A stretch of DNA of 64,000 nucleotides from Pseudomonas sp. SJZ079 (GTDB lineage Bacteria > Pseudomonadota > Gammaproteobacteria > Pseudomonadales > Pseudomonadaceae), in NCBI RefSeq assembly GCF_007993865.1, contig NZ_VIUH01000002.1:372001-436000 (forward strand), given 5' to 3'. The notes beneath the pieces were generated by a model, which made no database searches, was not told the DNA's origin, and was given only the letters and a program-made list of their open reading frames with translations. Below, in pieces: positions 38,953 through 48,445 of this stretch. Position 1 is the first letter of the stretch. Every line of letters begins with the position of its first letter. The position numbers were made by a program, and so were the translations under genes.

Positions 38953-40569
38953 CTAGCCGAGCCGTCGGGCCGAGCGACGAATCAGACCGATCACCGGCAG
39001 CAGGCCAACCAGCACCAGGGTCAAGGCCGGCAATGCGGCACGCGCCCACTCGCCCTCGCTGGTCATCTCGAACACCCGCACCGACAGCGTGTCCCAACCG
39101 AATGGACGCATCAGCAGGGTCGCCGGCATCTCTTTGAGCACATCGACGAATACCAGCAGCGCAGCCGACAGCGCGCCCGGCACCAGCAGCGGCAGGTACA
39201 CCTTGAGGAACAAGCCGATCCCACCGACGCCGAGGCTACGCGAGGCTTCCGGCAGCGATGGGCGAATCCGCGCCAGGCTGTTCTCCAGCGGGCCGTAGGC
39301 CACCGCCATAAATCGGATCAGGTAGGCCAGCAACAGCGCCGACAGGCTACCGAGCAGCAATGGCTTACCGGCCCCGCCGAGCCAGCTCGACAGCGGAATC
39401 ACCAGCTCACGGTCGAGGTAGCTGAACGCCAGCATGATCGCCACCGCGAGCATCGAACCGGGCAATGCGTAGCCGAGATTGGCCAGGCCGACCGTCGAAC
39501 GCATCAGCCGGGTTGGCGCCATACGTCGAGCGAAGGCCAGCAGCAAGGCCACGCCAACGGTCACCGACGCGGCAATGCCGCCAAGATAGAGCGTGTGCAG
39601 AATCAAGCCGGTGTAGCGCTCGTCCAGATCGAAACGGCCGCGCTGCCAGAACCACAGCACCAGCTGCAGGACTGGAATCACGAAGGCGCAGGCGAACACC
39701 AGGCCGCACCAGGCGCTGGCGACCACGGCCTGGCCACCCCTGAGCTGATACAGCGCCTTGCCGCGCGGCCGCTCGTTGACCGGGCGCACCGCGCCGCGGG
39801 CGCGGCGCTCGCCATACAGCACCAGCATCACCGCAAGCAGCAGCAGGCTGGCCAGCTGAGTGGCGCTGGTCAGGCTGTAGAAGCTGTACCAAGTCTTGTA
39901 GATGGCGGTGGTGAAAGTATCGAAGTTGAACACCGACACCGCGCCGAAATCGGCCAGGGTTTCCATGATGGCCAACGCCAGACCGGCGCCAATCGCCGGC
40001 CGCGCCATCGGCAGGGCCACGCGCCAGAACGCCGACCAGGGGCTCAGCCCCAGCACCCGCGCGGCCTCCATCAAGCCCTTGCCCTGAGCCAGGAAGGCAT
40101 TGCGCGCCAGCAAGTACACATAGGGGTAGAACACCAGGATCAGTACCGTGATCACCCCGCCGGTGGAGCGCACCCGTGGCAGGCGCAAGCCCGCGCCGAA
40201 CCACTCGCGCAGCAGGCTCTGCACCGGCCCGGCAAAATCCAGCAGACCGACGAAGACGAAGGCCAGCACATAGGCCGGAATGGCGAACGGCAGCATCAAC
40301 GCCCAGTCCAGCCAGCGCCGCCCGGGAAACTCGCACAGGCTGGTCAGCCAGGCCAGGCTGACACCAAGCAGGGTCACTCCGATGCCGACACCGAGCACCA
40401 GCATCAGGGTGTTGCCAATCAGGCGCAGCAACTGGGTTTGCCACAGATGCGCCCATATTTGCCGATCCACCTCATGCCAACTGAACAGCAGCACGCTCAG
40501 CGGCAGCAACACCAGCAGGGCAACCGCGAACGCTATGGGGTACCAGCGGCGCTGGGCAGGGTGGGCCAC
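38953..40569 (-). CDS. fbpB: ferric iron ABC transporter permease
   Basis: Inner-membrane permease of the FbpB/HitB/SfuB type, importing Fe3+ delivered by the periplasmic binding protein. The 538-residue protein is a fusion of two permease halves, about 12 helices in all. Each half carries an EAA-type loop for the ATPase: EAARVLGLSPWSAFWRVALP in the first and EASRSLGVGGIGLFLKVYLP in the second. It follows the binding-protein gene by 115 bases containing a hairpin. No ATPase gene is next to it, so the energising subunit must be encoded elsewhere. The gene symbol is by family. Confidence 0.9.
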   Translation of the reverse strand: MAHPAQRRWYPIAFAVALLVLLPLSVLLFSWHEVDRQIWAHLWQTQLLRLIGNTLMLVLGVGIGVTLLGVSLAWLTSLCEFPGRRWLDWALMLPFAIPAYVLAFVFVGLLDFAGPVQSLLREWFGAGLRLPRVRSTGGVITVLILVFYPYVYLLARNAFLAQGKGLMEAARVLGLSPWSAFWRVALPMARPAIGAGLALAIMETLADFGAVSVFNFDTFTTAIYKTWYSFYSLTSATQLASLLLLAVMLVLYGERRARGAVRPVNERPRGKALYQLRGGQAVVASAWCGLVFACAFVIPVLQLVLWFWQRGRFDLDERYTGLILHTLYLGGIAASVTVGVALLLAFARRMAPTRLMRSTVGLANLGYALPGSMLAVAIMLAFSYLDRELVIPLSSWLGGAGKPLLLGSLSALLLAYLIRFMAVAYGPLENSLARIRPSLPEASRSLGVGGIGLFLKVYLPLLVPGALSAALLVFVDVLKEMPATLLMRPFGWDTLSVRVFEMTSEGEWARAALPALTLVLVGLLPVIGLIRRSARRLG

Positions 40570-40598
40570 GCAAAATCCTCAGAGCTTGAAAACACAAC

Positions 40599-40618
40599 GC
40601 CCCGGGCTGAGCCGGGGC
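40599..40618 (-). terminator. intercistronic hairpin between iron-binding protein and permease genes
   Basis: GCCCCGG pairs with CCGGGGC around a 6-base loop; on the minus strand it is followed by GTTGTGTTTT. It may act as a partial terminator that lowers permease relative to binding-protein expression. Confidence 0.6.
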
Positions 40619-40684
40619 GCCGAGTATAACGATTTTCCGCAGCCTGGCTGGCGCACGCCAGTCAGCAGACGAATCGAGCGTCGA

Positions 40685-41686
40685 TCAATTCCAGCCGGCA
40701 CGGTCCATCAGCATGGTGGCTTCGGCCTGGCGCTTGCCGGCCACTTCCAGCGGAATGCTGTCGGCCTTGAACACGCCCCAGGCAGCAACCTCGGCGGACG
40801 GGGCGATCTGCGGGTTGGCCGGAAACTCCTGGTTGAGGCCGGCGAACAGGCCTTGGGCCTCCTCGGTGGTCATCCATTCCAACAGCTTCTGCGCCTGCTC
40901 GGCATGCGGCGCGTACTGGGTCACGCCGGCACCGGACAGGTTGACGTGGACGCCACGATCGCTCTGATTCGGCCAGAACAGCTTGGCCTTAAGGTCCGGC
41001 TGCTGCTTGTGCAGGCGGCCGAAGTAGTAGGTGTTGACGATACCGACATCGCACTGGCCGGCGTCGACGGCTTGGATCAGCGCAGTGTCGTCAGCAAACA
41101 CATCGGTGGCCAGGTTATTCACCCAACCCTTGAGGATTTCCTCGGTCTTGGCCGCGCCATGGGTCTCGATCAGGGTAGCGGTCAGCGACTGGTTGTAGAC
41201 CTTCTTGCTGGTGCGCAGGCACAGACGGCCTTCCCAATTCTTGTCGGCCAGGGCTTCGTAGGTGCTCAGCTCGCTCGGATTGACCCGCTCGGTGGAGTAG
41301 ACGATGGTCCGTGCGCGCAGCGACAGGCCGGTCCAGCTGCCGGTGCTGGAGCGGTATTGGGCCGGGATATTCTCGGCGATGATGGCGGACTGCAGCGGCT
41401 TGAGCACACCTTGCTGCTCGGCCTGCCAGAGGTTGCCGGCGTCCACGGTGATCAGCATGTCGGCCGGGGTGTTCTCGCCCTCGGCTTTCAAACGCGCCAA
41501 CAGCGGTGCTTCCTTGTCGGTAATGAACTTGACCGGCACACCGGTCTTGGCGGTATAGGCATCGAAGACCGGTTTGATCAGCTCATCGATACGCGAGGAG
41601 TAAACCACCACCTCATCGGCGGCCTGCACGGCGCCAGCCAGTGCGGTGAGGGTCAGAGCGGCGAACAAGCGCTTACTTACCTGCAT
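40685..41686 (-). CDS. fbpA: ferric iron-binding periplasmic protein
   Basis: Periplasmic Fe3+-binding protein of the transferrin-like FbpA/HitA family. The 333-residue precursor has a signal peptide (cleavage after AGAVQA, about residue 22), the start of the mature protein is DEVVVYSSR, and the hallmark iron-binding tyrosine pair lies in NTYYFGRLH. It is the first gene of the pair with the permease. A weak Fur-box-like sequence lies about 50-65 bases upstream. Confidence 0.92.
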   Translation of the reverse strand: MQVSKRLFAALTLTALAGAVQAADEVVVYSSRIDELIKPVFDAYTAKTGVPVKFITDKEAPLLARLKAEGENTPADMLITVDAGNLWQAEQQGVLKPLQSAIIAENIPAQYRSSTGSWTGLSLRARTIVYSTERVNPSELSTYEALADKNWEGRLCLRTSKKVYNQSLTATLIETHGAAKTEEILKGWVNNLATDVFADDTALIQAVDAGQCDVGIVNTYYFGRLHKQQPDLKAKLFWPNQSDRGVHVNLSGAGVTQYAPHAEQAQKLLEWMTTEEAQGLFAGLNQEFPANPQIAPSAEVAAWGVFKADSIPLEVAGKRQAEATMLMDRAGWN

Positions 41687-41732
41687 GAATACTGCCTCTT
41701 GGTGAAGATGAGTCGAAAACCCAAATAGTAGT

Positions 41733-41751
41733 GAATAACATTTAGTTTCTC
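41733..41751 (-). promoter_or_regulatory. weak Fur-box-like sequence
   Basis: A 19-base A+T-rich site upstream of the iron-binding protein gene matches the Fur consensus GATAATGATAATCATTATC at about 10 positions. The location fits iron control, but the match is poor. Confidence 0.25.
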
Positions 41752-41888
41752 AACCCGACTTCGTTAACCAGGCGTACTCCACCCTTATCCACGTCGAGAC
41801 CGAAGGGTTTGCCATGCATAGAAAGACCAGCGATTAACCTGCATCGAGGCGCACGACGGCGCCCCGTCACCTGCCGACGAACAGCACC

Positions 41889-43121
41889 TTAGATGCGCGC
41901 CAGCTCCGGCAAATCGCCGGACAGACCGAGCGCCTGGCGGACAAACAAGGCCTTGGCCTCGGGCAGCTCATCGACCCAGTTGAGGCCGGCATTGCGCAAC
42001 CAACGCAGCGGCAGCGGGTCGGCCTGGAACAAGCGTTCGAAGCCTTCCATGGCCGCCATCATGGCCAGGTTATGCGGCATGCGCCGGCGCTCATAGCGGC
42101 TCAACACCCGCGTATCAGCCAGGCGCTCGCCCCGCGCCTGAGCGTGCAGCAGCACCTCGGCGAGTACCGCGGCATCGAGAAAGCCCAAGTTGACGCCCTG
42201 CCCGGCCAAGGGGTGAATGCTGTGCGCGGCATCGCCGATCAACGCCAGGCCGTCTTCGACGTAACGCTTGGCATGCCGCTGCCGCAGCGGGATGCACAGG
42301 CGTCGATCCGCCTGTAGCACCTCACCCAGGCGATGCTCGAAGGCCTTGCCCAGCTCGCTGCAGAAGCTTGCGTCATCCAAGCCCATCAAGCGCTCGGCTT
42401 CGCTCGGGGTGGCCGACCAGACGATCGAGCACCAGTGCTGGTCGGCCGGCGCTCCCGTGTCGACACCGCTCAACGGCAGAAACGCCAGCGGGCCATCATC
42501 GGTGAAACGCTGCCAGGCGGTGGCCTGGTGCGGTTGGGCACAGCGCACGCTGGTGACGATGGCATGGTGCAAATAGGCCCACTCACGGGTGGCGCAGCCG
42601 GCCAGGCGGCGCACGGCGGAATTGGCACCGTCGGCGGCAATCAACACAGGCGTGCGCAATTGCCGGCCATCGTCCAGGGTCAGCAGCCAGTCATCGCCGG
42701 AACGGCGCAACTGCTCCAGTCGGGCGTTAGCCAACAGGCCAATGTTGCTGTCGTGCAAGCGCTCGAGCAGGGCATCCTGCACCACGCGGTTTTCGACGAT
42801 ATGGCCGAGCGTCTCGGCATGCACGCTGGCCGCACTGAAATGAATCTGCCCGGTGCCGGAGCCGTCCCATACCTGCATCTCGCCATAGGCACTGCAGCGC
42901 CGCGCGACGATGCCGGGCCACACCCCCAGACGTTCCAGCACCCGCTGACTGGCCCCTGACAGCGCACTGACACGCGGCTCGAAGGGCGCGCTGTTATCGA
43001 ACGGCTTGACGCTGAGCGAGCCGCCATCGACCAGCAGGATATCCAGACCAGCTTCTTGCAAGGCCAGGGCCAGGGCACTGCCGACCATACCGGCCCCGAC
43101 GATGATCAGATCCGCACGCAT
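41889..43121 (-). CDS. ubiI: UbiH/UbiF/VisC-family FAD hydroxylase (probable UbiI)
   Basis: FAD-dependent hydroxylase of aerobic ubiquinone biosynthesis, probably introducing the C5 hydroxyl (UbiI/VisC). The 410-residue protein has the FAD-binding VGAGMVGSALALAL at the N-terminus, the ADGANSAVR motif near residue 166 and the second FAD motif GDAAHSIHPLAGQGVNLG near 285. It belongs to a minus-strand run with a thioesterase-like gene, ubiH and pepP, the usual arrangement. The choice between UbiI and UbiF is by synteny with the ubiH-visC pair. Confidence 0.85.
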   Translation of the reverse strand: MRADLIIVGAGMVGSALALALQEAGLDILLVDGGSLSVKPFDNSAPFEPRVSALSGASQRVLERLGVWPGIVARRCSAYGEMQVWDGSGTGQIHFSAASVHAETLGHIVENRVVQDALLERLHDSNIGLLANARLEQLRRSGDDWLLTLDDGRQLRTPVLIAADGANSAVRRLAGCATREWAYLHHAIVTSVRCAQPHQATAWQRFTDDGPLAFLPLSGVDTGAPADQHWCSIVWSATPSEAERLMGLDDASFCSELGKAFEHRLGEVLQADRRLCIPLRQRHAKRYVEDGLALIGDAAHSIHPLAGQGVNLGFLDAAVLAEVLLHAQARGERLADTRVLSRYERRRMPHNLAMMAAMEGFERLFQADPLPLRWLRNAGLNWVDELPEAKALFVRQALGLSGDLPELARI

Positions 43122-43133
43122 GCTTGAATTTCC

Positions 43134-43616
43134 TTATGGGGCCTGCCGCGCACGCGGCTTGAGGCGGACGTAGAGGGTCTTGTGCACCTTGGCCACCAAC
43201 TGGCCCTGCGCGTCGCGCACCTCGACGCTGAGCTGCGGCAAATACTTTTCGCCGCTGGCGGTACGCGCGCGGATATCCGCCAGCAAGGCGTCGTCGATGC
43301 GAAACTCGGCGAACACCGGGCCCCTGCCGGGGCTGACGAATTCGATGCTCGCGGCCTGATCCCAGACCAGGTACTCATCGCCGAGCAGCGGCATCAGCAA
43401 GAGCATGTAAAAAGGGTCGACCATGCTGTACAGCGAACCACCGAACTGGGTGCCGACGAAATTGCGGTTGTACCAACGCAGCGCCATTTTCACCCGTGCC
43501 TGGCGGCAGTCGGCACTGATGTGCTGCACGCTCACCCCGGCGCCGAGGTAAGGCGGATAGAGGTTCAGGCCGAAGCGCAGCAAGCGGGCGCGACGAGCCA
43601 AGCGGCGAGCGCTCAT
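43134..43616 (-). CDS. DUF4442 hotdog thioesterase-like protein
   Basis: A 160-residue single hotdog domain resembling DUF4442/YiiD-type putative thioesterases (MALRWYNRNFVGTQFGGSLYSMVDPFYMLLLM). The ATG at 43616 (MSARRLARRARL) is chosen because the 38 upstream in-frame residues overlap ubiH. It sits between ubiH (10 bases) and ubiI (12 bases) in the same operon, so a link to quinone or lipid metabolism is possible but not shown. Confidence 0.8.
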   Translation of the reverse strand: MSARRLARRARLLRFGLNLYPPYLGAGVSVQHISADCRQARVKMALRWYNRNFVGTQFGGSLYSMVDPFYMLLLMPLLGDEYLVWDQAASIEFVSPGRGPVFAEFRIDDALLADIRARTASGEKYLPQLSVEVRDAQGQLVAKVHKTLYVRLKPRARQAP

Positions 43617-43626
43617 GTTGCCGTGC

Positions 43627-44811
43627 TCATGTAGGGCGAGTGCCCAGGCCCATGGCCTGGCGAGCGAACCAGCGCTTGGCCGGCGGCAGCACATCCAGGC
43701 CCAGCAGACCCAGACTACGCCCGGCGGCAAGCAACGGCGCGGAGGTGCTGAACAGCCGGGTCACCTGATCGGAGAAACCCACGGTAAGCTGCTGATCGGC
43801 CCGTTGGCGCTGCAGATAGGCTTGCAAGGTGGCGAAGTCACCGAGTGCGGCGCGGCTGTCGAGCAGGGTCGCGGCCAGCGCCAGGGTGTCGCGCAAGGAC
43901 AGGTTGTAGCCTTGACCGGCTATCGGATGCAGGCTGTGCGCGGCGTTGCCGAGCACCACCAGATGGGGCCGCACCTGTTCCTGCGCCTCGATCAAGGCCA
44001 GCGGATAGAGATGCCGCGCGCCGACCTGGCGCAAGGCGCCGAGCCGGTAACCGAAGGCCTGCTGCAGCTCGTCGAGGAAACGCGCGTCATCCAGTACGCG
44101 CAAACGCTCGGCATCGGCGCTGCTGCGGGTCCAGACCAGGGCGCAGCGATTGTCCGGCAGCGGCAGCAGGGCCATGGGCCCGTCCTCGGTAAAGCGCTCG
44201 AAGGCCTGTCCGCGATGAGCCTCCTGCGCACTGACATTGGCGATCAGCGCGCTCTGCCCGTACTCGCGGTGCTGCACACCGATGCCCAGTTGCTCGCGCA
44301 AACCCGAGCGGCCGCCATCGGCGAGAATCGCCAGGTCGCAGTCCAGCGTGGACTCATCGTCCAGGGTCAGCCGATAACCGTCCGCCAGGGCCTGCATCTC
44401 GGTCACCTGGGCCGGGCTGCGCCAGTTGACCACCTGCCGATCCAGCGCCTGCCACAGGCACTGACCCAACCAGGCGTTCTCCACCACGTAGCCGAGCGCC
44501 GGCACCCCTTCGTCCTGGGCGCTCAGCCGCGCCGCGGCAAAACGACCACGGTCGGACACATGGATCTGCGCGATCGGCTCGGCACGCGGGGCGATCTGCT
44601 GCCACAGGCCGAGCCGTTGATAAATCTGCTGCGAGCCGTAGGACAGCGCGGTGGAGCGCGCATCGTAGCTCGGCTGATAACCCTCCCCCGGCGCGAAGGG
44701 CTCGATCAGGCAAATCTGCCAGCCCCGTGCCTTGGCGGCACCCTGCAACGCCAAGGCCAGGCTGGCGCCAACCAGACCACCGCCGATGATCGCGAGACTG
44801 ACCCCTTGCAT
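43627..44811 (-). CDS. ubiH: 2-octaprenyl-6-methoxyphenyl hydroxylase
   Basis: FAD monooxygenase of ubiquinone biosynthesis (C1 hydroxylation). The 394-residue protein has IIGGGLVGASLALAL, LADGGRSGLREQLGI and LGNAAHSLHPIAGQGYNLSLRD; Asn in place of Asp in the last motif is normal for UbiH. The ATG at 44811 (MQGVSLAIIGG) lies 4 bases after the pepP stop; a start 21 bases earlier would overlap pepP. Confidence 0.93.
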   Translation of the reverse strand: MQGVSLAIIGGGLVGASLALALQGAAKARGWQICLIEPFAPGEGYQPSYDARSTALSYGSQQIYQRLGLWQQIAPRAEPIAQIHVSDRGRFAAARLSAQDEGVPALGYVVENAWLGQCLWQALDRQVVNWRSPAQVTEMQALADGYRLTLDDESTLDCDLAILADGGRSGLREQLGIGVQHREYGQSALIANVSAQEAHRGQAFERFTEDGPMALLPLPDNRCALVWTRSSADAERLRVLDDARFLDELQQAFGYRLGALRQVGARHLYPLALIEAQEQVRPHLVVLGNAAHSLHPIAGQGYNLSLRDTLALAATLLDSRAALGDFATLQAYLQRQRADQQLTVGFSDQVTRLFSTSAPLLAAGRSLGLLGLDVLPPAKRWFARQAMGLGTRPT

Positions 44812-44815
44812 GGCG

Positions 44816-46150
44816 TCAGGCGACCTCGGCACGGGCGTCGAGCATCAGCGCTTCGATCTCGGCCACGGTCTTCGGCACGCCACTGCTGAGGATTTCACAG
44901 CCGGACTTGGTCACTATCACGTCATCTTCGATGCGTACGCCGATGCCGCGCCATTTCTTCGCCACGTCCGGGTTGTTCACCGCGATGTAGATGCCCGGCT
45001 CGACGGTCATGGCCATGCCGACTTCCAGTACCCGCCATTCGCCGCCGACCTTGTACTCGCCGACGTCGTGCACATCCATGCCCAGCCAGTGGCCGGCACG
45101 GTGCATGTAGAAGGCCTTGTAGGCCTCACTGGCGATCAACTCATCGACCTCGCCCTGCAGCAGGCCCAGCTCCACCAGCCCGGCGGTGATCACCCGCACC
45201 GTGGCCTCGTGGGCCTCGTTCCAGTGCTTACCGGGGGCAATTTCCTTGAACGCCGCCTCCTGGGAGGCCAGTACCAGTTCGTAAATAGCCTTCTGCTCAG
45301 GCGAAAACCGCCCGCTGACCGGGAAGGTGCGGGTGATGTCGCTGGCATAGCAGTCGATCTCGCAGCCGGCATCGATCAGCACCAGATCGCCGTCCTTGAG
45401 CAGTGCGTCGTTCTCGCGGTAATGCAGGATGCAGGCATTCTTGCCGGCCGCGACTATCGAGCCATAGGCCGGCATCTTCGCCCCGCCCTTGCGGAATTCG
45501 TAATCCAGTTCGGCTTCCAGGTGATATTCGTGCAGGCCGGCGCGGCTGGTCTGCATGGCGCGGACGTGGGCCTGCGCGGAGATCTGCGCGGCCTCGCGCA
45601 TCACCTTGACCTCGTTGGCACTCTTGTACAGGCGCAGGTCATGCAGCAGATGGTCGAGGGCGACGAACTCGTTCGGTGGCTGCGCACCCTGCCGGGCCTT
45701 GGAGCGGATCACGTTGATCCAGTCCATCAGGTGGCGGTCGAACTCCTGATTGGTGCCCATGGCGTAATACACCCGCTCGCGGCCCTCGATGAGGCCGGGC
45801 AGGATGTCGTCGATATCGCCAATCGGGAAGGCATCGTCGGCGCCATACTGGCCGATCGCACCGTCCTGCCCGGCGCGCAAGCCGTCCCACAGCTCGCGCT
45901 CGGGATCGCGCTCACGGCAGAACAACACGTACTCGCCATGCTCGCGACCGGGAATCAACGCGATCACCGCCTCCGGCTCGGGGAAGCCGGAGAGGTACTG
46001 AAAATCGCTGTCCTGGCGATACACGTGCTCGACATCGCGGTTGCGGATGTACACCGGCGCGGCCGGCAGAATGGCGATGCTGTTGGGTTCCATCTGCGCC
46101 ATCAGCGCCTTGCGCCGACGGGCGTATTCCGACTTGGGGATGCTGATCAT
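44816..46150 (-). CDS. pepP: Xaa-Pro aminopeptidase
   Basis: Dinuclear-metal (Mn) aminopeptidase that removes N-terminal residues preceding proline. The 444-residue protein has the pita-bread fold ligands in order: DAGCE, SDITRTF, the catalytic histidines in HRAGHWLGMDVHD, VEPGIY and RIEDD. It sits between ygfB and ubiH in the conserved ygfB-pepP-ubiH-ubiI order, 36 bases after ygfB and 4 before ubiH. Confidence 0.97.
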   Translation of the reverse strand: MISIPKSEYARRRKALMAQMEPNSIAILPAAPVYIRNRDVEHVYRQDSDFQYLSGFPEPEAVIALIPGREHGEYVLFCRERDPERELWDGLRAGQDGAIGQYGADDAFPIGDIDDILPGLIEGRERVYYAMGTNQEFDRHLMDWINVIRSKARQGAQPPNEFVALDHLLHDLRLYKSANEVKVMREAAQISAQAHVRAMQTSRAGLHEYHLEAELDYEFRKGGAKMPAYGSIVAAGKNACILHYRENDALLKDGDLVLIDAGCEIDCYASDITRTFPVSGRFSPEQKAIYELVLASQEAAFKEIAPGKHWNEAHEATVRVITAGLVELGLLQGEVDELIASEAYKAFYMHRAGHWLGMDVHDVGEYKVGGEWRVLEVGMAMTVEPGIYIAVNNPDVAKKWRGIGVRIEDDVIVTKSGCEILSSGVPKTVAEIEALMLDARAEVA

Positions 46151-46186
46151 GGGCAGTTCGAGTCCACTACTTGGTGCATGAAAAAA

Positions 46187-46741
46187 TCAGTGCAGCGACG
46201 GCTTCGCGGTCGGAGCCAACGGCTTGGCGCACTCGCTGAACAGCAGCAGCGGCGCCACACGCAGGTATTCCATCACTTCCATATAGTCGTTCTCGCCGTC
46301 TTCCGACTCTTCCAAGGCATTCTGTACCTGGGCGATTGCCGACAGGTCCTGGAGCACCTCCATGGCCTCGGCGCTCAGGGCGCTGTCGCGGGCGGTGAGG
46401 CCGAAGCCACCGAGAAAACCCTGGCACCACTGGCCAAGCGCAACGGCACGCTCACTCAACGGTGCGTCATCGGTTGGCAACAACAGGACCACGGTGACCT
46501 CGTCGCCGGACAACTCGCCCTTGACCATCTCCTGCAAGCCGATCAGCGCCTGGCGTACCGTGTCTTGCGGCGCAGCGCCGAGCAGTTCGGCGGCATCCAC
46601 CAGCCAAGCGTCGATCTCGAAGCCGGCGCCGGCGCAGCTGCGCCCGAGCAACAGACCATGCAGCTCGGCGGGAGAAACGGAGTGACCGCTGCTGGCGAGC
46701 AGGGTGGCGAAAGCGCTATAGGGGGAACTGGAAGTCGGCAT
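46187..46741 (-). CDS. ygfB: YgfB family protein (UPF0149)
   Basis: A 184-residue cytoplasmic all-helical protein of the YgfB/UPF0149 family ([48 protein letters not shown]). In P. aeruginosa YgfB represses AlpA-driven expression of the amidase gene ampDh3 and so affects beta-lactam tolerance; that role is assumed here only by orthology. It is the first gene of the ygfB-pepP-ubiH operon and divergent from the zapA operon. Confidence 0.92.
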   Translation of the reverse strand: MPTSSSPYSAFATLLASSGHSVSPAELHGLLLGRSCAGAGFEIDAWLVDAAELLGAAPQDTVRQALIGLQEMVKGELSGDEVTVVLLLPTDDAPLSERAVALGQWCQGFLGGFGLTARDSALSAEAMEVLQDLSAIAQVQNALEESEDGENDYMEVMEYLRVAPLLLFSECAKPLAPTAKPSLH

Positions 46742-46953
46742 AGATCACTAGGCGCCAGACGGCGCAATCACTAGAATGGAGGCCTCGTATCCTAGCACCG
46801 GCAGGCGCGCGAAGACCATCCAAGGCCGCCGAGCGCCTGTTGATGATCGACGCATGTGCAGTTCAAACGACGCTGGCCACAGGTAAATTGGCAAGCGAAG
46901 CCAGTTACACAGTGCAGCGCCGATGCAACAGGCGCCAAACACACTCCAAGGGT

Positions 46954-46982
46954 TTGACCTCGAGCGGGGACACGCCTATATA
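46954..46982 (+). promoter_or_regulatory. sigma-70 promoter of the zapA operon
   Basis: TTGACC and TATATA are separated by exactly 17 bases, 30 bases before the zapB-like gene. This is a near-consensus housekeeping promoter. Confidence 0.75.
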
Positions 46983-47012
46983 TCCGGTCAACCCTTGCCT
47001 TAGCGAGCCCCC

Positions 47013-47219
47013 ATGGAAGACGCCGATCTGCACGCCCTGACGACCAAGCTGGAGTTGCTGATCCAGCGCGTTGAGCAGCTGAAGGCCAACAACCGACTCC
47101 TCCTGGCGAATGAAAAGGCCTGGCGCGTCGAGCGCGCCCATCTGATCGAAAAGAACGAAATGGCCCGGCACAAGGTCGAATCGATGATTTCGCGCCTTAA
47201 AGCCCTGGAGCAGGACTAA
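47013..47219 (+). CDS. ZapB-like coiled-coil protein (TIGR02449)
   Basis: A 68-residue, almost entirely coiled-coil protein (heptads from LTTKLELLIQRVEQLKANN to the end). It is the conserved small gene that precedes zapA in pseudomonads (TIGR02449). The stop overlaps the zapA start by one base (TAATG). A role with ZapA at the FtsZ ring is plausible from context, but sequence similarity to true ZapB is only of the coiled-coil kind. Confidence 0.85.
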   Translation: MEDADLHALTTKLELLIQRVEQLKANNRLLLANEKAWRVERAHLIEKNEMARHKVESMISRLKALEQD

Positions 47220-47533
47220 TGACCCAGACCAATACCGTCACCGTCCAGATTCTGGACAAAGAATATTGCATCGCCTGTCCGTCGGACGAACGCGCCAAAC
47301 TGGAAAGCGCCGCGCGCTACCTGGATGGCAAAATGCGTGAGATCCGCAGCAGCGGCAAAGTCATCGGCGCCGACCGCGTGGCGGTGATGGCCGCCCTGAA
47401 CATCACCCACGACCTGCTGCACAAACAGCAGCACTCGGACCAGCAGGCGACCGCGACCCGCGATCAGGTACACAGCCTGCTCGAACGTGTCGATCATGCC
47501 TTGGCCAACGACACCGATGACCAAGGCGTCTGA
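47219..47533 (+). CDS. zapA: cell division protein ZapA
   Basis: FtsZ-ring-associated protein that cross-links FtsZ filaments. The 104-residue protein has the ZapA head domain (VTVQILDKEYCIACPSDE, LESAARYLDGKMREIR) and a C-terminal helix for tetramerisation. It is coupled to the upstream coiled-coil gene by a TAATG overlap. The 6S RNA gene follows with its own promoter. Confidence 0.94.
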   Translation: MTQTNTVTVQILDKEYCIACPSDERAKLESAARYLDGKMREIRSSGKVIGADRVAVMAALNITHDLLHKQQHSDQQATATRDQVHSLLERVDHALANDTDDQGV

Positions 47534-47560
47534 TTGCAGCGCGGCGGTTTCGGGTATACT
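47534..47560 (+). promoter_or_regulatory. promoter of 6S RNA
   Basis: TTGCAG (47534-47539) and TATACT (47555-47560) with a 15-base spacer end about 6 bases before the 6S RNA 5' end. Confidence 0.6.
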
Positions 47561-47566
47561 GGCCCC

Positions 47567-47745
47567 CGCTCCCTGGAGTGTGCGCCAGTTGGTGATGTCC
47601 CTGAGCCGATACGCACAAACCCGGGGGTTGCATGTTGGGGCCGGTGTGCATGTCCGCCTGACGGAAAGCCTTAACGCCTCCTGCAACCTCCACCTTGAAC
47701 TTTCGGGTTCAAGGGCTAAACCGACAGCGGCACGTCGGGGAGTCA
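47567..47745 (+). ncRNA. ssrS: 6S RNA
   Basis: About 179 nucleotides between zapA and ygfA, the standard location. It closely resembles P. aeruginosa 6S RNA as I remember it: the 5' end CGCTCCCTGG, the internal GGTGATGTCCCTGAGCCGAT, the right arm GGTGTGCATGTCCGCCTGAC, the closing stem CCTTGAACTTTCGGGTTCAA, and a 3' end that pairs with the 5' end. 6S RNA mimics an open promoter and sequesters sigma-70 RNA polymerase in stationary phase. Ends are placed by similarity, plus or minus a few bases. Confidence 0.95.
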
Positions 47746-47794
47746 CTTTTACTGACCTACTGCCCACCGCCGGCAGTAAGGCCGACGCCTGAAC

Positions 47795-48391
47795 ATGCTC
47801 GATTCCAGCGAACTGACCCGCCCCCAGCTGCGCCGCCAACTGCGGCAAACCCGTCGAGCGCTTGCCCCCCAGGCGCAACGCCAGGCGGCGCGAAGACTGT
47901 ACCGACAACTGACGCAACACCCGCTGTTTCGCCGCGCCAAGCATATCGCCCTGTACCTGCCGAATGACGGTGAGATCGACCCGCGACCACTGCTGCGTGC
48001 CGCCCAACGTCGCGGCAAAGCCACTTACCTACCGGTACTCAACCCCTGGCCGCGGACCAAGATGGTGTTCCAGCGCGTTCGCCGTCATGAGGCCTTGAGG
48101 CCCAATCGTTTCGGTATCCTTGAGCCGCGCCACAACCGCACCCAGCAGCGTAAAGTCTGGGCCCTGGATTTAGTCCTGCTACCACTGGTCGGTTTCGACC
48201 GTTGCGGCGGACGCCTGGGTATGGGCGGTGGTTTTTATGATCGCAGCCTGGCGTATCGCGGCATGCGCAAAAATTGGCACAAACCAACACTCCTGGGCTT
48301 GGCGCATGAGTGCCAGCAGGTGGATCACCTGGCGCTGGCCAGTTGGGATGTGCCGCTCAAGGCGACCGTAACGGATAGCGCATGGTACTGA
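47795..48391 (+). CDS. ygfA: 5-formyltetrahydrofolate cyclo-ligase
   Basis: Converts 5-formyltetrahydrofolate to 5,10-methenyltetrahydrofolate using ATP. The 198-residue protein is basic at the N-terminus (RRQLRQTRRALAP) and has the family signature LPLVGFDRCGGRLGMGGGFY followed by DRSL. It is cotranscribed with 6S RNA in many bacteria (ssrS-ygfA). It is followed by a GC-rich hairpin (48412-48434). Confidence 0.95.
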   Translation: MLDSSELTRPQLRRQLRQTRRALAPQAQRQAARRLYRQLTQHPLFRRAKHIALYLPNDGEIDPRPLLRAAQRRGKATYLPVLNPWPRTKMVFQRVRRHEALRPNRFGILEPRHNRTQQRKVWALDLVLLPLVGFDRCGGRLGMGGGFYDRSLAYRGMRKNWHKPTLLGLAHECQQVDHLALASWDVPLKATVTDSAWY

Positions 48392-48411
48392 GATAGACAG
48401 TGGCGCCGCGA

Positions 48412-48434
48412 TCCCTACGGCGCCTGGCGAACTC
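48412..48434. terminator. hairpin after ygfA
   Basis: GGCGCCG pairs with CGGCGCC around a 9-base loop between convergent genes. No T-run follows, so terminator activity is uncertain. Confidence 0.4.
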
Positions 48435-48445
48435 AGCTCAGCGCC

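Noticed and set aside
44732..46774. 680-codon plus-strand open frame across pepP and ygfB
   Set aside because: Antisense to two well-conserved genes, with typical antisense composition.
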